From the NCBI GenBank assembly GCA_026120035.1, contig JALRME010000001.1, forward strand, positions 2,927,909 to 2,991,908: a stretch of 64,000 bases of DNA, read 5' to 3'. A program made the translations under genes and the position numbers. The notes below the pieces were generated by a model, which made no database searches, was not told the DNA's origin, and was given only the letters and a program-made list of their open reading frames with translations. Below are positions 1 to 12,028 of this stretch, in pieces. This stretch comes from Coleophoma eucalyptorum. Taxonomy: Eukaryota; Ascomycota; Leotiomycetes; Helotiales; Dermateaceae. Position 1 is the first letter of the stretch; every line of letters begins with the position of its first letter.

Positions 1-716
1 CCATTATTGATAAAATCACCTGATGAGGCATCTTTTACTGCACGACCACCTGCTAGCATTGCTGCCGCCGTTACGAAATTCAGCAAGTATAAGCCTGATC
101 TTCTAGCATCGTGGATAGCTGGACATCTCATGTTTGCCGCGGCTATGATTCTGGCTCCTTTTGCAAACTCATTCAGTTTTGCTACCACTCTGGTAGCAAT
201 TTGTGGATTGTATGTACCGGCTCAGTCCATACGTGAATAGTGGCTGACTTTTCCAGACCATGGGCTGTCGCTTGCTGGGCCCCAAACACTTTCCTAGGTG
301 TTGAGGTCAACAGACTTAGCAGTAATACAACCTTGGCTGCAAATGGCCACTCCTATCGACGGCTCTCACGCGGTAACTCCATCGATATGGAACTAAACTC
401 GCCCACAGGTTCTCTACTGCGACTCGAACACGGCCCAGTCGACGATCCCGTCGCTTCTACAGGCGAACTAAGCGGTCTTTACTTTGGTATTCTCAACATC
501 TACACAACGTTACCACAATTCATCGGTACATTCATCAGTATGATCGTATTCAGTCTTCTCGAGCCAGGCAAGAGTCCCGAGCTTGCAGACCCGGCTCATC
601 CTGAAGATCACCACAGCACAGATGGGCCAAACGCCATTGCTGTCTGTTTGTTCATTGGTGCAATTAGTAATTTGGGAGCAGCATTCGCAACGAAGAGGCT
701 GAGAGATTTGCAGTGA
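1..716 (+). CDS. Sucrose/alpha-glucoside-type MFS transporter, 3' part
   Basis: This is the C-terminal part of a membrane sugar transporter of the GPH/sucrose-transporter-like MFS group, which moves a disaccharide with protons across the plasma membrane. The frame is open from the first base, so the 5' end lies outside the window. The exons are 1-209 and 257-716. The 47-bp intron starts GTATGT and has a CTGAC branch site. The join gives GLPWAVACWAP followed by FLGVEVN, a conserved block of fungal sucrose-carrier-like proteins. Hydrophobic segments are visible before the intron (ASWIAGHLMFAAAMILAPFA) and at GLYFGILNIYTTLPQFIGTF and AIAVCLFIGAISNLGAAFA. A polar loop of about 50 residues follows the conserved block. 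The substrate cannot be decided from this fragment. It converges on the hexosaminidase gene. Confidence 0.75.
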
Positions 717-1215
717 GTTGTTTTACGGAGGATACATGAAGTTCTATGGACCTTCTTCTCACGTGGTCGTGCAGAGGGTTTGCTAATCCGTTCTTTGAAT
801 AGTATGAATTAGTGAAGTATCTGTACTATCGTAGGCGTTTGAAGTGCATTTAATGGTCTTGCTTGGTGTCTGGCCGGCGTTCTATCGAGCTGTATGAGTA
901 TGGAGTACTTGATATTACCATGTTTCCTCACTTCTTTGATGGTGTTGTCTGTGTTGTCTGTGTTGTCTTGCGTTATTGCTATATTTCGTATCTGATACCT
1001 TGGGCTTTAGGTTGTTGGGTTTCGAATCAGTGTCTTGTTTCTTGACTTGCCTGTCACTGGTACTGAGCTACAATCTGGCCACTGCCTTTATGAATATCGA
1101 TTCATATATGTGTTATTAAGACTCGGAGAGAATTTAATATACTACTTTCCACAATTCATGACTTTACTGCACCGAAATATAAGCTTATATGCTAATCGAT
1201 GGCATTTGCAAGCCT
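717..1215. other. Intergenic, convergent 3' ends
   Basis: This AT-rich stretch lies between two convergent genes and probably holds both 3' untranslated regions. I see no coding exon. It contains a short tandem repeat at 943-969. Confidence 0.6.
943..969 (+). repeat. Three tandem copies of TGTTGTCTG
   Basis: A 9-bp unit occurs three times at 943-951, 952-960 and 961-969. The last copy ends in T instead of G. It lies in the 3' flank of the transporter and has no evident function. Confidence 0.8.
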
Positions 1216-3057
1216 CTACAAGGAGCACTCAGTAGCATTATGCTGCGTGCAAAACACCATTTGCACTGGCCCTGCAGAAATACCCTTATTCACCATTCTC
1301 TCCCTCAACTCGGCCAGTCTGGGACTAGCATCAAGCTGACTCCTATTCTGGCCACTGGCATCCTGTCTTCCAGACCACAAAATTTCGCCAGCAGCACTCG
1401 CTCTCGGCCACAGCATATAATCAACGCTTACGGGATCTGTCTGCTCGCTCCAGAGATGGACTTCGCCGCCCGCTACCAGAGCTAATTCTTCGGCTGTCAT
1501 ATTAGCGGTCGGATCATACGAATATGCAAGTCGCCAGTTCTTCGTTGGGGAGCAGTAGTCGGCAAATGGGTAGTAGGTTTGGAATGACTCGTTGGTAAAA
1601 TCGAGCCACTGGCCTTTGCCGCAGTCGAGATACTGTTGTTGTTAGGATGTTCGTTTGAGAGTCCGAATGTGATTGCTTACCCAGAAACTAGAGTCGCCAA
1701 AAACTACTTTGTGGCCAGATGCTACGACATCGTGTACAGAGGTTGGGGTCACGCCCCATGTCTGAATTAACACATCGTCTCCCAGTGTAAGGTTCCATGT
1801 AGTAAGCATTTCCTCCCACACGATAGGGGTCAATCCTTTGCTTCTAATTTGATCATGGTTGCGGTCCAGGAATTTTTGTAGTAGTGGCTTAATTACTGAG
1901 GAGAGGTTGGATTGAACTGTCTCGTCAAGTAAGTATGCTTGCAAGTTCACCTCGTCACCACCAGTGTGGAAATACGCAGAGTAAGGGGAGACTCTGGGCA
2001 AGACGTCGTCAAAGAGTGTTTCCAAGAATGTGTCAACGGCCGAACTATTGAGTTTCAGCTCTCCGCAAGGGGGCTCCAAGCAGTACGTATCCCATGGTTT
2101 AGCATCTTGAGCTGTGATGAGTTCGGGGTACGCAAGACCGATTACAGACGTGTGGCCTGGCATGTCAAATTCTATGATCACTTCGATGCCTCTTGATTGT
2201 GCATAGCTTTGAATATAAGTGATGTCTTCAGGGCTGTACGAGAGTCCTACTTGGTATGCTCCTTTTTGGGAGAGCTCCGGTAAAGCTGGAATATCCATGG
2301 GCCATGATTGTGCATCGGTCATGTGCAAATGCAGCCTGTTGAACTTGTTCCAAGAAAGGGCGTCAATAATCTTTGTAATAGTAGACACGGGATACCAATT
2401 CCGTGCGATGTCTATGTTTAGTCCCCGGTGAGAAAATTTTGGAGCATCTCTGATTGCTACAGGTGCCATGTTGATGTAAATTCCAGCGTCTGAAGAGTGC
2501 TGGTAGAACAGCTGAGAAAATGTCTGTAGCCCATGAAGAATACCAGTTGAAGAGATGCCCGAGATGGTGGCTTTACCGTCTTCTGTTACTGTAACATTAT
2601 ACGACTCGTCTACCTCCCCGGCTAATGGTTTGAAGGTATCCGCGTTATCTGTGCCGGTCTGGGTTATGGTCAAGCTGCTGATATACGTCTTCGTTGAATT
2701 GGCAGCCGGCTCGAATTTGTAGAGCTCGTTGCGAGGATGCAGCTTCCAAGGTACAAGATTCTGAGTAAAGATTGCTTGCAGAGTTCTAGCAACTGCCGCC
2801 TCAACGATGGAATGACTTGTGCATGTTGCCGGGGTCTCCGATGCATTCATCGAAAGCTGTTCGGCCCACATATTCTCAGTTTGACTACTCTTGCTAGAAA
2901 TTTGGGGAAACCATCGTACATTTCCTCCATTATAAATCACCTCAACGTTCGGTGCTATCCACAATGCTGTATTGCCACTTGTAAATTCAACGGGTACAGG
3001 CCATATCGCGTGGGAGAGGGAAAAGAAAGCAGAAAACCAAATGATTGGAAGCCACAT
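1216..3057 (-). CDS. nagA: Secreted beta-N-acetylhexosaminidase (GH20)
   Basis: This enzyme cleaves terminal N-acetylglucosamine from chitin oligomers and glycans outside the cell or at the wall. The exons on the minus strand are 3057-1681 and 1632-1216, giving 597 residues, normal for fungal GH20. The 48-bp intron (1633-1680) has GTAAGC, a CTAAC branch site and CAG. The join restores SSFW followed by YLDCGKGQW, a conserved GH20 segment. The N-terminus is a clear signal peptide that probably ends near SHA. The GH20b N-domain comes first, then the TIM barrel with the catalytic Asp-Glu pair in HTGGDEVN near residue 367. Several N-glycosylation sequons are present. It is divergent from the NAB2 homologue across 1.1 kb. 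Confidence 0.95.
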
Positions 3058-4200
3058 GATAACTAAATTGAAGGAAGTGGACTTCAGAGAGAAAGACAGA
3101 GATGTTAAAATGGTGAAGACTGAGGGGAAGAGGGGAAGCCAAGTATAAGTGCAGTAGATATTGTCGAAGATGGGCTATGTAGCAGGCAGTGCCTCGCTCA
3201 TTACACAACAATAAACCGACTTAGTGCTGGGATGGTCGAACTGATTGACAGGCACCGAAAACCTTCAGCTCCAATCTCACCTCATGCCATGCAATGCAGA
3301 ACCAAATGATGTTGTTTCTTTTTCGGCAAGGTGCGTTAACAGGCGCAGGGTGCCCGATAACTATTTGGAGCAATAATCGACAAGCGTTTGCTGACGGCTC
3401 CGCTGCAAGCCACTTGATTCCTTGTAACGTTGCGTTGTTGACCCCTAATATTAGGGACTTGACAGTCAGAAAGTCTTTGCTGGCAGGAACGGGGAAGCTG
3501 ACTCCCGGCGTGATGTCACATTATCGTGATGATAATTCTTGGAAAAGCGAGTTGTATCCAGCCAAGGAAGTCCCCTCATGTAAGGAAACTCTGTCGTGGG
3601 TTTTCAGAGGTTAATCCCTCACAGGCTCAAGGCTCCCATGTCGCGCAAGCTAAAATGTCTCGGAAGTAGTGGAAAGTGTAGGCAATTTCAAATGAGTCTT
3701 CGTATTTGAGTGCAGTCCAGGTTGTCAACAACGACCATGGCAGCTTGGAGTACCTCCGCATTGTGATTGTGCCGTGTCCCTTAACCCACTAAGTTGAGAG
3801 TGCAACGATGACGGATGTGGGGGAAAGGAAGGCTGAAAGATATCGACGCTTCTAACAAGGCTGACAAACGAGACAACTTTTCAGGCGCTACCAGCCAGTT
3901 GGCGGTCTCGTGACCTCTATTGTTGTGGCAACCTTCTTTAACGATTCCTTCCTTTATCGAGCCTCCTTTGAAGGCGACGAACGCGATATCAACAGCTTCG
4001 CCAACACCGCAGACCCGCTCCAACCTTACCTATCATCCCTTAGAGTCGCTTTCAATAGCTTCACCTTAACTTGACTTTTCGTCGTACAGACGCTACAAAT
4101 CGCGGCAGGAAAATCGCGCCCCAACTTCAAGCCATCGCGGCTTCTCGAACAACCTGACCTCCTACACCAACCTTCCGCAGAGACACTTTTTACGGTAATC
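3058..4200. promoter_or_regulatory. Divergent promoter region, nagA / NAB2
   Basis: This 1.1-kb region lies between two divergently transcribed genes and must hold both promoters. Small open frames occur (for example 3294-3614) but they show no family signature or intron structure. No specific operator could be assigned. Confidence 0.5.
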
Positions 4201-5817
4201 ATGTCGGTCGACCACCTAGTATCTCTGGAGACACCGTTAGCGCATGCGCTGAACGCAGCTATTCAGCCCAAACTTGTCGAGGTGGGATGGAGTACTGGAG
4301 GTGATGATGATTCTGCCTTGACAGAATACATCATGCTCATGCTCGCAAATGGGAAAACACAAGAGCAGATTGCGGCAGAATTATCAGGCGACCTATTAAA
4401 TCTTGGACCAGACGATCCAGGAGCTCGAGATTTTTCTCAGTGGTTATTCGATCAAGTAATTCTCTTGAATTCGCAGTTGAATAATGCTGGGGGGCAGACT
4501 ATGGCAGAATCAGGAAGCACAGATGGACAAATGGACATGTCGAATGATGCGGATATGGGAGGAGTTGCTGAAAATGGAGATGGCAATGTGTATGCAATTA
4601 CTTCAGTGGATCTGTCAAACCCACCAGATCTCGTTCCCTTCTCGAAACCTCCATAACTAACATACTATGACAGACCTACAGGCCCTAAGTCAATGCGAAA
4701 CGGTGGTAACGGTAATCGTCCTAGAGATAGGCGGATGCTAGGCCATTTAGCAAAGGCTATGGATAGAACGAACGAATCTGTTCTCCATCGAGTCCGTCCT
4801 CAAGGCGGTAACGAACGAATTAACACTCACGCACGAGCTGCACCAACGGGTCCCCGTCAAGCACAAGGGCGTGGAGGTCCTCGAATGCAGAACGGAAGAG
4901 GAATGGGGGGTATGCCTGGTATGCCCATGCAGTCCGGTCCTGGCTCCAATATCATGAATATGTCGCAGCAACAGCAGATGGACCTTTTTGCTATGCTTGA
5001 GCAACAGTCACGAATGATGGCGCAGATGTTTACCCCTCAACAGCAGCAGGCGCTTATGGGAGGTCGCGGTGGCCCGTTAACTGGAGCAATGCAAAATGGA
5101 TTTCAAAATCAGCAACATGGAAAATCTCTCTTTGACCGAGTTCAATCGAATCCTCAACGGCAACAAAGAAATGGTCACTCTGGCAAATTTGGGGCACAAC
5201 AGCAAGGAACTCAAAATGAGACACCTTCGTCTTCAATGGATGTGGAAATGTCCCAGGAGAAGAAAGAAGCATCGGCTGATGATGTATGCCGGTTTAACTT
5301 GTCTTGCACCAATAAGGATTGTAAATTTGCACATCAGTCGCCCGCTGCTCCCCCAGGCACAACTGTCGACGTCAGCGATGTCTGCTCATTTGGTGCTGCA
5401 TGCAAGAATCGCAAATGCACAGGCCGACATCCATCACCAGCACAGAAGGTCGCGCATCAGACCGAAATGGATTGTAAATTCTTTCCAAACTGCACCAATC
5501 CACGCTGTCCCTTCAAACACCCAAGCATGCCATTATGCCGGAATGGAGCCGATTGTACGACTCCCGACTGCAAGTTTACTCACGTCAAGACGGTGTGTAA
5601 GTTCAATCCATGTCTGAACCCGACTTGCTCCTTCAAACATGTAGAGGGACAGAAGAGGGGGAAGTTCGGAGACAAGGTCTGGGTGGCAGATGGTGCAAAG
5701 GAGCATGTCAGTGAAAGAAAGTTTGTGGATGAGAGCGAGAAGGAGGAGTTGATCATCCCGGGTGCGTCTGACACTGGAATGAGCCAGGGGCCAGGGGCTA
5801 CAGAGGTGATCACATAA
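4201..5817 (+). CDS. NAB2: Nab2-like CCCH zinc-finger poly(A)-RNA-binding protein
   Basis: This nuclear poly(A)-RNA-binding protein is the likely orthologue of yeast Nab2 / ZC3H14, which protects poly(A) tails and helps mRNA export. The exons are 4201-4589 and 4674-5817, giving 510 residues. The 84-bp intron has GTATGC, a CTAAC branch site and ACAG; the join reads DGNV then PTGPKSMRNGG. The first ~110 residues are the helical PWI-like N-domain. An Arg/Gly-rich stretch and a Met/Gln-rich stretch follow. Five tandem CCCH fingers come next, starting CRFNLSC, CSFGAAC, CKFFPNC, CRNGADC and CKFNPC. The first four have C-X5-C-X4-C-X3-H spacing; the fifth has C-X4-C. The intron keeps frame length but carries a stop, so retention would truncate the protein. 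Confidence 0.9.
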
Positions 5818-6194
5818 AAAGCTTTGATTACCAGGCAGAGAATTGATAGATGGGATTTCGGGTGTCCAGATGTACAATATTCACTGCATGATCAGCGAAG
5901 TGGTGATTGAGCGGTTTCAGGCGGGCGTTTATTGGGAGTATGAATGTTTCATGGATATCCAGATGCAGTGGGTGCATCAAAGGAATCCTTACCTAAATAG
6001 AATGAAGGTCTATATCTGAATGGTACCTCAGAGCAAAAGAACTCTGAGGTAACCTCCCACATTTATCCTCTGTATTATATTCTGTGACAACAAATTGCGC
6101 GACAGAAGAATATTAATTTTACTGCGGCTTATGCTTTAGCAATATTACTTTCCAAATCGATTGGGATAGCTAGGTTCCGAATTGTAGAGTAGCC
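5818..6194. other. Intergenic, NAB2 3' end and HEM14 promoter
   Basis: This AT-rich spacer lies between two genes on the same strand. I see no coding exon. Confidence 0.5.
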
Positions 6195-8455
6195 ATGTCG
6201 ACATCACGCGGTCATCATTCGACGTCTATTTTATATACATACGCTAAGCGAAACGGTGCTTCTGAACCTCACCTCACGCTTCTGTTCTTCTATGTATTGC
6301 TTGTCAACCAACGGTCCCTTGCGGCAATGCTTCCTCGAGCTCCAGAGAACACACTGGTGACTCTGCTGAGGAAATTCTACATCAATCCACGATGTCAAAC
6401 CATGCGAGCTCCCCGGCGGGTAACTCCTCAGATGAGCTCTCGAGCTCTCCATATCTGCAGACCCGTCCATCCTTCTCTCCTTCCACTTACTCGAACGAGA
6501 CTTTCGCGCGCAGGGAATGGTTACCATGGGCTCCAGGGACGAAATAAACGGCCAATAGAAGGCAATGGCGGGCTGTGGGGACGCGGCAGCAGGGCATACA
6601 TACATAGTGGGCAGGATGATTATGTTCACGGTTCTAGCTTGCTCGCAACAGCTACATCGAGCTTGCCGGCCAACAATGTACCCATCGATAATAAGCCTGG
6701 TTATGATAGGATTGCAGTACTTGGTGGTGGTATTAGTGGTCTTGCAACTGCATACTACTTGACCAAACTTCTTCCCCCAGGGGCTAAAATCGACATCTAT
6801 GAATCCAGCAACAGGCTCGGAGGCTGGGTGGATAGTAAGAAGATACAGGTCCCTGGTGGTGAAGTGGTCTTTGAGCATGGTCCTAGGACTCTACGGCCAC
6901 ACACGCCTGCCGGAATGGTCGTCGTAGAGTTGGTATATTCCAACGAAAACGTCCTTGACAGCGCTCTACTGATGCTTATGTGCAGGTCCGGGAGCTCGGG
7001 CTAGAGGACGAACTTCTTGTAGTTACAAAAGATTCTGAGTCTGCCCGCAATCGATTCGTTTATTATCCCGATCGCCTGGTAAAGATGCCAGGTCCAGGTC
7101 AGGATTTTTACGATATGGCATGGACAGTCTTGACTGAAAAGATATTTTCCCAATTCTGGCAAGTATTTGGTGAACCATGGCGTCGTACTCGAGACATCAA
7201 CCTTGAGGATGAATCTGTTGGAAGCTTTTTAGCTAGGAGGTTAGGAACGTCGCACATCGGTGACAACATTGCGTCTGCCGTCTTGCATGGCATATATGCT
7301 GGAGACATTAACAAACTCAGCGCAAAAAGTCTATTACCATCACTATGGTATGAAGAGACACGCTTTGGGAGCCTTATGCAAAGCACAACTTTCAAAGCAT
7401 CTAGGAAAACGAAAATTATGCAGTTTCGAGATGGAGTTTTGGACACCACTATAAAAACACAACTAGCTGGGTCATCAATCCAACAGACCTTAGAAGATGC
7501 CAGTGTATATACCTTTAGAAACGGTATGGAGACGCTTACTAAAGCACTGGTCTCCCACCTCCGGGCACAGAAGAATGTCCAGATCAAGACAGGCCACAAA
7601 ATAAACAGTATCAAGTATATGGCAGACACTGATCGAATAAAGGTTAGTTAAGCTATATTTGTCCTTGCCCAACATTTCTCTAACAATATACAGATATCAA
7701 GTGGAAATAATCCACCCATAAAACCATATGCACAAGTGGTATCCACCATTTCTAGCCGAGCTCTTGCAAGTCTAACAGACGTTCCTGGGCAATTTGCTAC
7801 GAGCCTGCAAGCGACTCCTTCGGTCACAGTCATGGTTGTTAATCTTTTTTACAAGGAGGAGGGGCTCGCTCCGAATGGATTCGGGTATCTTATCCCTCGT
7901 TCAATTGATTTCGATCAGAATCCTGAATGCGCCCTGGGTGTTGTATTCGACAGTGATTCTACTCGTGGCCAGGACACAGTGTCTGGCACAAAGTTGACGA
8001 TCATGTTAGGTGGGCATTGGTGGGATGCTTTCGATACCTACCCTACCAAGGAGGAGGGAGAGCAAATGGCCCGGCGAGTCTTGGAACGTCATCTTAAAAT
8101 CACTGAAAGACCACTTGCCGTCAATGTGAGCTTGCACAAGGACTGCATTCCTCAATACACTGTTGGACATACGCAACGAATGCAAAAGGCAAGCACAGAA
8201 CTCCATCGAGCTTTTGGTGGCAGATTGGCAGTCACGGGAAATAGCTACAATGGTGTGGGTCTCAACGACTGTGTAAGGAATGCTGAAGAACTAGTCAGGC
8301 AAATGGTACTTGCCGATCCCAAAACCGAGGGCAAACGTAACGTTCTGCTACCCCTTGGTGGCTTTAACAGGGTATCAGGATTAGAGCTAAGGGGCAGTGA
8401 TTACTGGATGGTTGTGGAACACGAAAGGGGGACACAATTTATACCTGCTGACTAG
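6195..8455 (+). CDS. HEM14: Protoporphyrinogen oxidase, mitochondrial
   Basis: This FAD enzyme oxidises protoporphyrinogen IX to protoporphyrin IX, the second-last step of haem synthesis, at the mitochondrial inner membrane. The exons are 6195-6932, 6986-7642 and 7694-8455, with introns of 53 and 51 bp. The joins read VVVEL-VRELGLEDELL and DRIK-ISSGNN. The dinucleotide motif IAVLGGGISGLATAYYL is followed by YESSNRLGGW. The C-terminus has the NSYNGVGLNDC region that contacts FAD. The longest frame gives 718 residues, long for the family. A TATA-like stretch near 6229 and the Arg-rich presequence suggest that translation really starts at Met 6327 or, with the best Kozak context, Met 6402 (650 residues). 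The function is secure; the start is not. Confidence 0.93.
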
Positions 8456-9590
8456 TAATCAAAATCTCCTTGTGTGTGAGGCTGGGGAAGCAGACGATTC
8501 TTTGGCTAACAGCATAGTATGCCTGTCGGTACTCTATGGAGAAAAAGGTGTCTCAAGGTCAAATATGAGAGGACATCGCATGTATAAGATCAATCGGTGG
8601 GGTAGAATTCTGTGAATCCCATAATGGAGAGCAGTGAATATAACATTATCTTCCGCGCATACTCTAGACGCGGCCATGAATAATCGTGCCTTTGATTTCT
8701 GGCTTCGTATTTTGATAGACTTTCAAATCCTCTGGTTTGTGTATCGTCCTCGGGGAAGCTCTGGTAGGTAATAGACCTACAGTAGATTGGCTCAGACTGT
8801 TCGCCGGTTCCGAGCCTCCAGTATCTCTCCATCTTGCATTTTGAAAGAGGAGCCTAAACTACTCTTCGAGATTGATTCGAACTCGTAAACGGTACAAACG
8901 TGACAGTAAAAAATCCAGTGGTTTCCTTCTGTCACACGCCATATTTTCTTGATGCTGTGGCATGAGAGGTTGATTGATGTGTATTTTCGAAGTATTCGAG
9001 GGACCAAGAAGATCGTTCATTTCCGTTGCCACCAAAAAATGGGTTGGAGGGGGGGGAGTGGGTAGGATGACAACGACAATATTCTGGTACGAAATATACC
9101 AATCCTTTCATAGAGTACTCTTCTGGCAAGAAAGCACTGTATCTTATGCTGTCTATACATAACGGTGGGTACTCGTCAAGTCTTGTGCGAGTATTGAAAC
9201 TTGCTGTATTCTTTTCTTTGTATACAATTATAGGGTTTGAATATAATCTTGTCGAGCCAAAACGAACAGGCAAAAATATACAAAAATACAACCTCGAGAT
9301 TTTGAATTAGGAAAACCGTAAGGACTAGCAAGACATACCTACTTATATCCATACGAATATCCAGATCTCTAGAAAGAGGATTCATGTTTTGGACTTCCAT
9401 CATTGAATGCAGGACCAAAAAAATACAACTAGTATGACTCGGTTGGATGAGAGTTAGCCGGGTTGCTAACTCTCTACTCGGCAGTACTCGCTAAGCGTCT
9501 ATCTTCCAGCCAGTCCAAAAGAAAAACTTGATTGATGTTCTGCCCTTTTGGACAAATCCCACCAATACCAAAGAATAAGCCAAATAAGCC
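8456..9590. other. Intergenic, no gene seen
   Basis: The HEM14 3' flank leads into an AT-rich stretch. Only short, non-conserved open frames occur on both strands. A GTGACAG / CTGTCAC inverted pair near 8900-8936 is the only structure noticed. Confidence 0.5.
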
Positions 9591-9604
9591 AAAAAAGACA
9601 AAAA
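9591..9604 (-). terminator. Pol III terminator of the tRNA
   Basis: On the minus strand two T tracts of five and six bases begin about 39 nt after the tRNA 3' end. That is the usual stop signal for RNA polymerase III. Confidence 0.5.
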
Positions 9605-9642
9605 GAGAAGGTGCTCACTGTTAGTGAGAACCTCGGGGATTG

Positions 9643-9726
9643 AGCCCGAGGCGGGGCTCGAACCCGCGACCTTGAGGTGTTCTGGTGCATAAGAGCCACA
9701 CGCTCTACCGATTGAGCTACCCGGGC
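9643..9726 (-). tRNA. tRNA-Lys(CTT), intron-containing
   Basis: Read on the minus strand, the acceptor stem GCCCGGG pairs with CTCGGGC (one G-T). The D arm is GCTC...GAGC and contains the A box. The T arm is GCGGG, TTCGAGC, CCCGC. The anticodon loop begins C-T-C-T-T-A, which gives anticodon CTT. The gene is 84 nt long, so an intron of about 11 nt must follow position 37; TGCACCAGAAC fits. The anticodon stem TGTGG against CCTCA then has one T-T mismatch at positions 29-41. Identity as Lys rests on the anticodon and on similarity of the body to fungal lysine tRNAs. A weakly functional copy is possible. Confidence 0.75.
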
Positions 9727-10281
9727 AGGGTAATTGTTGACGACCATGTTGCTATCTTGTTATATGAAGAGCGCAAATCATGATCCGATGACTCCTCTCC
9801 GACTTTTGTTGTGTCAAGCTTCATGCAAATTATGTAATAGTGGATTTCTTTCGGAAGTATACGAGTCACACGAGTACCAAATGCCGGCGATAAGCGAGAT
9901 AGGCTTCTCCTGGACTGAGGGGCTGATAAGAGATTCAAGCCTTTTCTTTAAAATTCTTAGTGGGGGACGCCCCAAGAAGCGTACATGTTCCGCGATATTG
10001 GTTGCCAAGGGAGGGAGGATTTGATGACTACAAAGATACTGGGCGACGCCGGCATCGCAGTAGCTTTCGACTCCTTTTATGTGGTGCTTTGGTACCATTG
10101 ATCGAGTTTAACCACCCCCTCGGTTCATTTCCCGGCCTTGGGTGAATTCGGCCCTCTTGTACTCCCGTATTTCACCTTTCTTCTGCCCTCGTCTTGCATG
10201 AACCGTACCGCCCTTTCCTACCTTCTTTTCCTTTGACCGCCTCTCCTTCTCAATTCCACTCCCATTGACAATTGGTAAATC
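9727..10281. promoter_or_regulatory. tRNA 5' flank and aminotransferase promoter
   Basis: This spacer lies between divergent genes. The last 150 bases before the ATG are pyrimidine-rich (CCTTTCTTCTGCCC and similar), a common core-promoter feature in filamentous fungi. No gene is seen. Confidence 0.45.
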
Positions 10282-12028
10282 ATGGTTCCTCACTATTCTG
10301 CAGATCTGGAGCCTGCAGGCCTATCCGATACTCAGGCCGTCGTCGTTTCGGAGTCTTCAATTATCGACAGCATTGCAGAGCGACGGGAAAAGGCCGGGAA
10401 GCTGATTGCCGGTGTTGCTTTTGCTGCAAGTAGTGACAACTTTAAAGCACCTGTGAGTTTGCCAATACTCTTGTACGACCTCTGCTGAACTCGCAGTCAA
10501 ATGGAAAACCAAAGGCGAAACGATGGGACCGTAAGTCTTCAATGGCCTTGAGAAATACACTCGCTAACTGCTTTAGACTACCTCAGTCTCGAGAGCAAGT
10601 CCAGGACACCCTCCAGTCTGAAAGCTGCCGCAAGATTCCTCAAGCAGCCAGGCATGATCTCTCTTGGAGGAGGTCTGCCATGCCCCGAATACTTCCCAAT
10701 TGACGAGATGACCATCAAGATCCCAACTCCACCCCATTTTAGCGAGCAGGACACAAAGAAAACGGGACAGGTTGTGAAGGCTGGGAAATATGAAGTTGCT
10801 GAAGGACATGGCTCTTATGATTTGTCCATTGCTCTTAACTATGGTCTTGGAACTGGCTCAGCCCAAGTCTTGCGCTTTGTAACCGAGCACACCGAGATTG
10901 TCTGTAACCCACCGTATGAGGATTGGCACTGCGCTCTTTCAGTCGGTAGCACATCTTCTTTGGAGCAGACATTCCGTATGCTCTGTGAGAGAGGCGACTT
11001 GATCCTCTCTGAGGAATACACCTTCGCATCGGCCGTCGAAACTGCAGCTCCATTAGGAATCAAGTTCGTTGGAGTGAAGATGGACAGCGAGGGTCTTCTA
11101 CCCGAGAGTATGGATGAGATCCTCAGCAACTGGGACGAGAAGGCTCGGGGAGCACGAAAGCCACACTTGTTGTACACTGTTCCGTCTGGACAAAACCCAA
11201 CTGGGGCAACTCAAAGCACCGCCCGACGACAAGCGATATATAAGGTAGCACAAAAGCACGATACTTACATTATTGAGGATGAGCCATACTATTTCCTTCA
11301 GATGCAACCTTATACCGGACCAGGTGCACCAGATGTACCACCGCCGGCGAATAATGAAGAGTTCCTGAAGGTTCTCATCCCAACATACTTGAGTATGGAT
11401 GTAGATGGCCGAGTAATGCGCATGGATTCCTTTTCTAAGGTCATTGCGCCAGGATCCAGAGTTGGGTGGATTACAGCTTCGGAGCAGATTGTAGAGCGCT
11501 TTGTACGACACAATGAGTGCTCCAACCAAAACCCAAGTGGCATCTCTCAGCTAGTCCTGCACAAGATTTTGGATGAAAGCTGGGGCCACGATGGATACTT
11601 GAAGTGGTTAATCAACCTCCGTCTGGAATACACCCGTAGAAGAGATGTTTTGCTTGGCGCATGTGAGAAATTCTTGCCCAGGGAAGTTGTTAGTTGGAAC
11701 CCACCTGCAGCAGGCATGTTTGTAAGTGATATCCTTGGTCTGGGTGGCACAGAACTAACCGGCTCGGCAGCTCTGGCTCAAGATCGACTGGCAAAAGCAT
11801 CCCGATGCCAAGGCCAAGTATATCCTTGACATCGAGGAGGAGATCTTCATGGCAGCAATCAATGCGGGGGTGCTTCTAGGCCGAGGCAGTTGGTTCACAG
11901 CAGAGAAGGGGCCTGTACCAACTGACATGTTCTTGAGAGCAACCTTTGCAGCAGCATCCAATGAGAAGATGACCGAGGCAATCGAGCGACTAGGAGCAGC
12001 TGTCCGTGAGCAATTCCGAATGACATAA
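10282..12028 (+). CDS. ARO8: Aromatic aminotransferase, Aro8 type
   Basis: This PLP-dependent class I/II transaminase probably interconverts aromatic (and possibly 2-aminoadipate) amino and keto acids. The four exons are 10282-10452, 10497-10530, 10577-11721 and 11771-12028, giving 535 residues. Introns are 44, 46 and 49 bp. The second exon is only 34 nt. The joins restore DHYLSLESKS before KQPGMISLGGGLP, and AGMF-LWLKIDW near the C-terminus. PLP-fold landmarks are GQNPTG near residue 272, DEPYYF, and SFSK near residue 353, whose Lys forms the Schiff base, followed by GSRVGW. The start has no competing upstream in-frame ATG in the promoter. Aro8 versus Aro9 substrate range cannot be settled here. 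Confidence 0.9.

Noticed and set aside
6231..6878. Long minus-strand open frame opposite HEM14
   Set aside because: It is the antisense shadow of a well-supported coding exon, with no domain of its own.
8870..8960. Second tRNA suggested by an AGTTCGAATC T-loop-like match
   Set aside because: No matching acceptor stem or D arm could be built around it.
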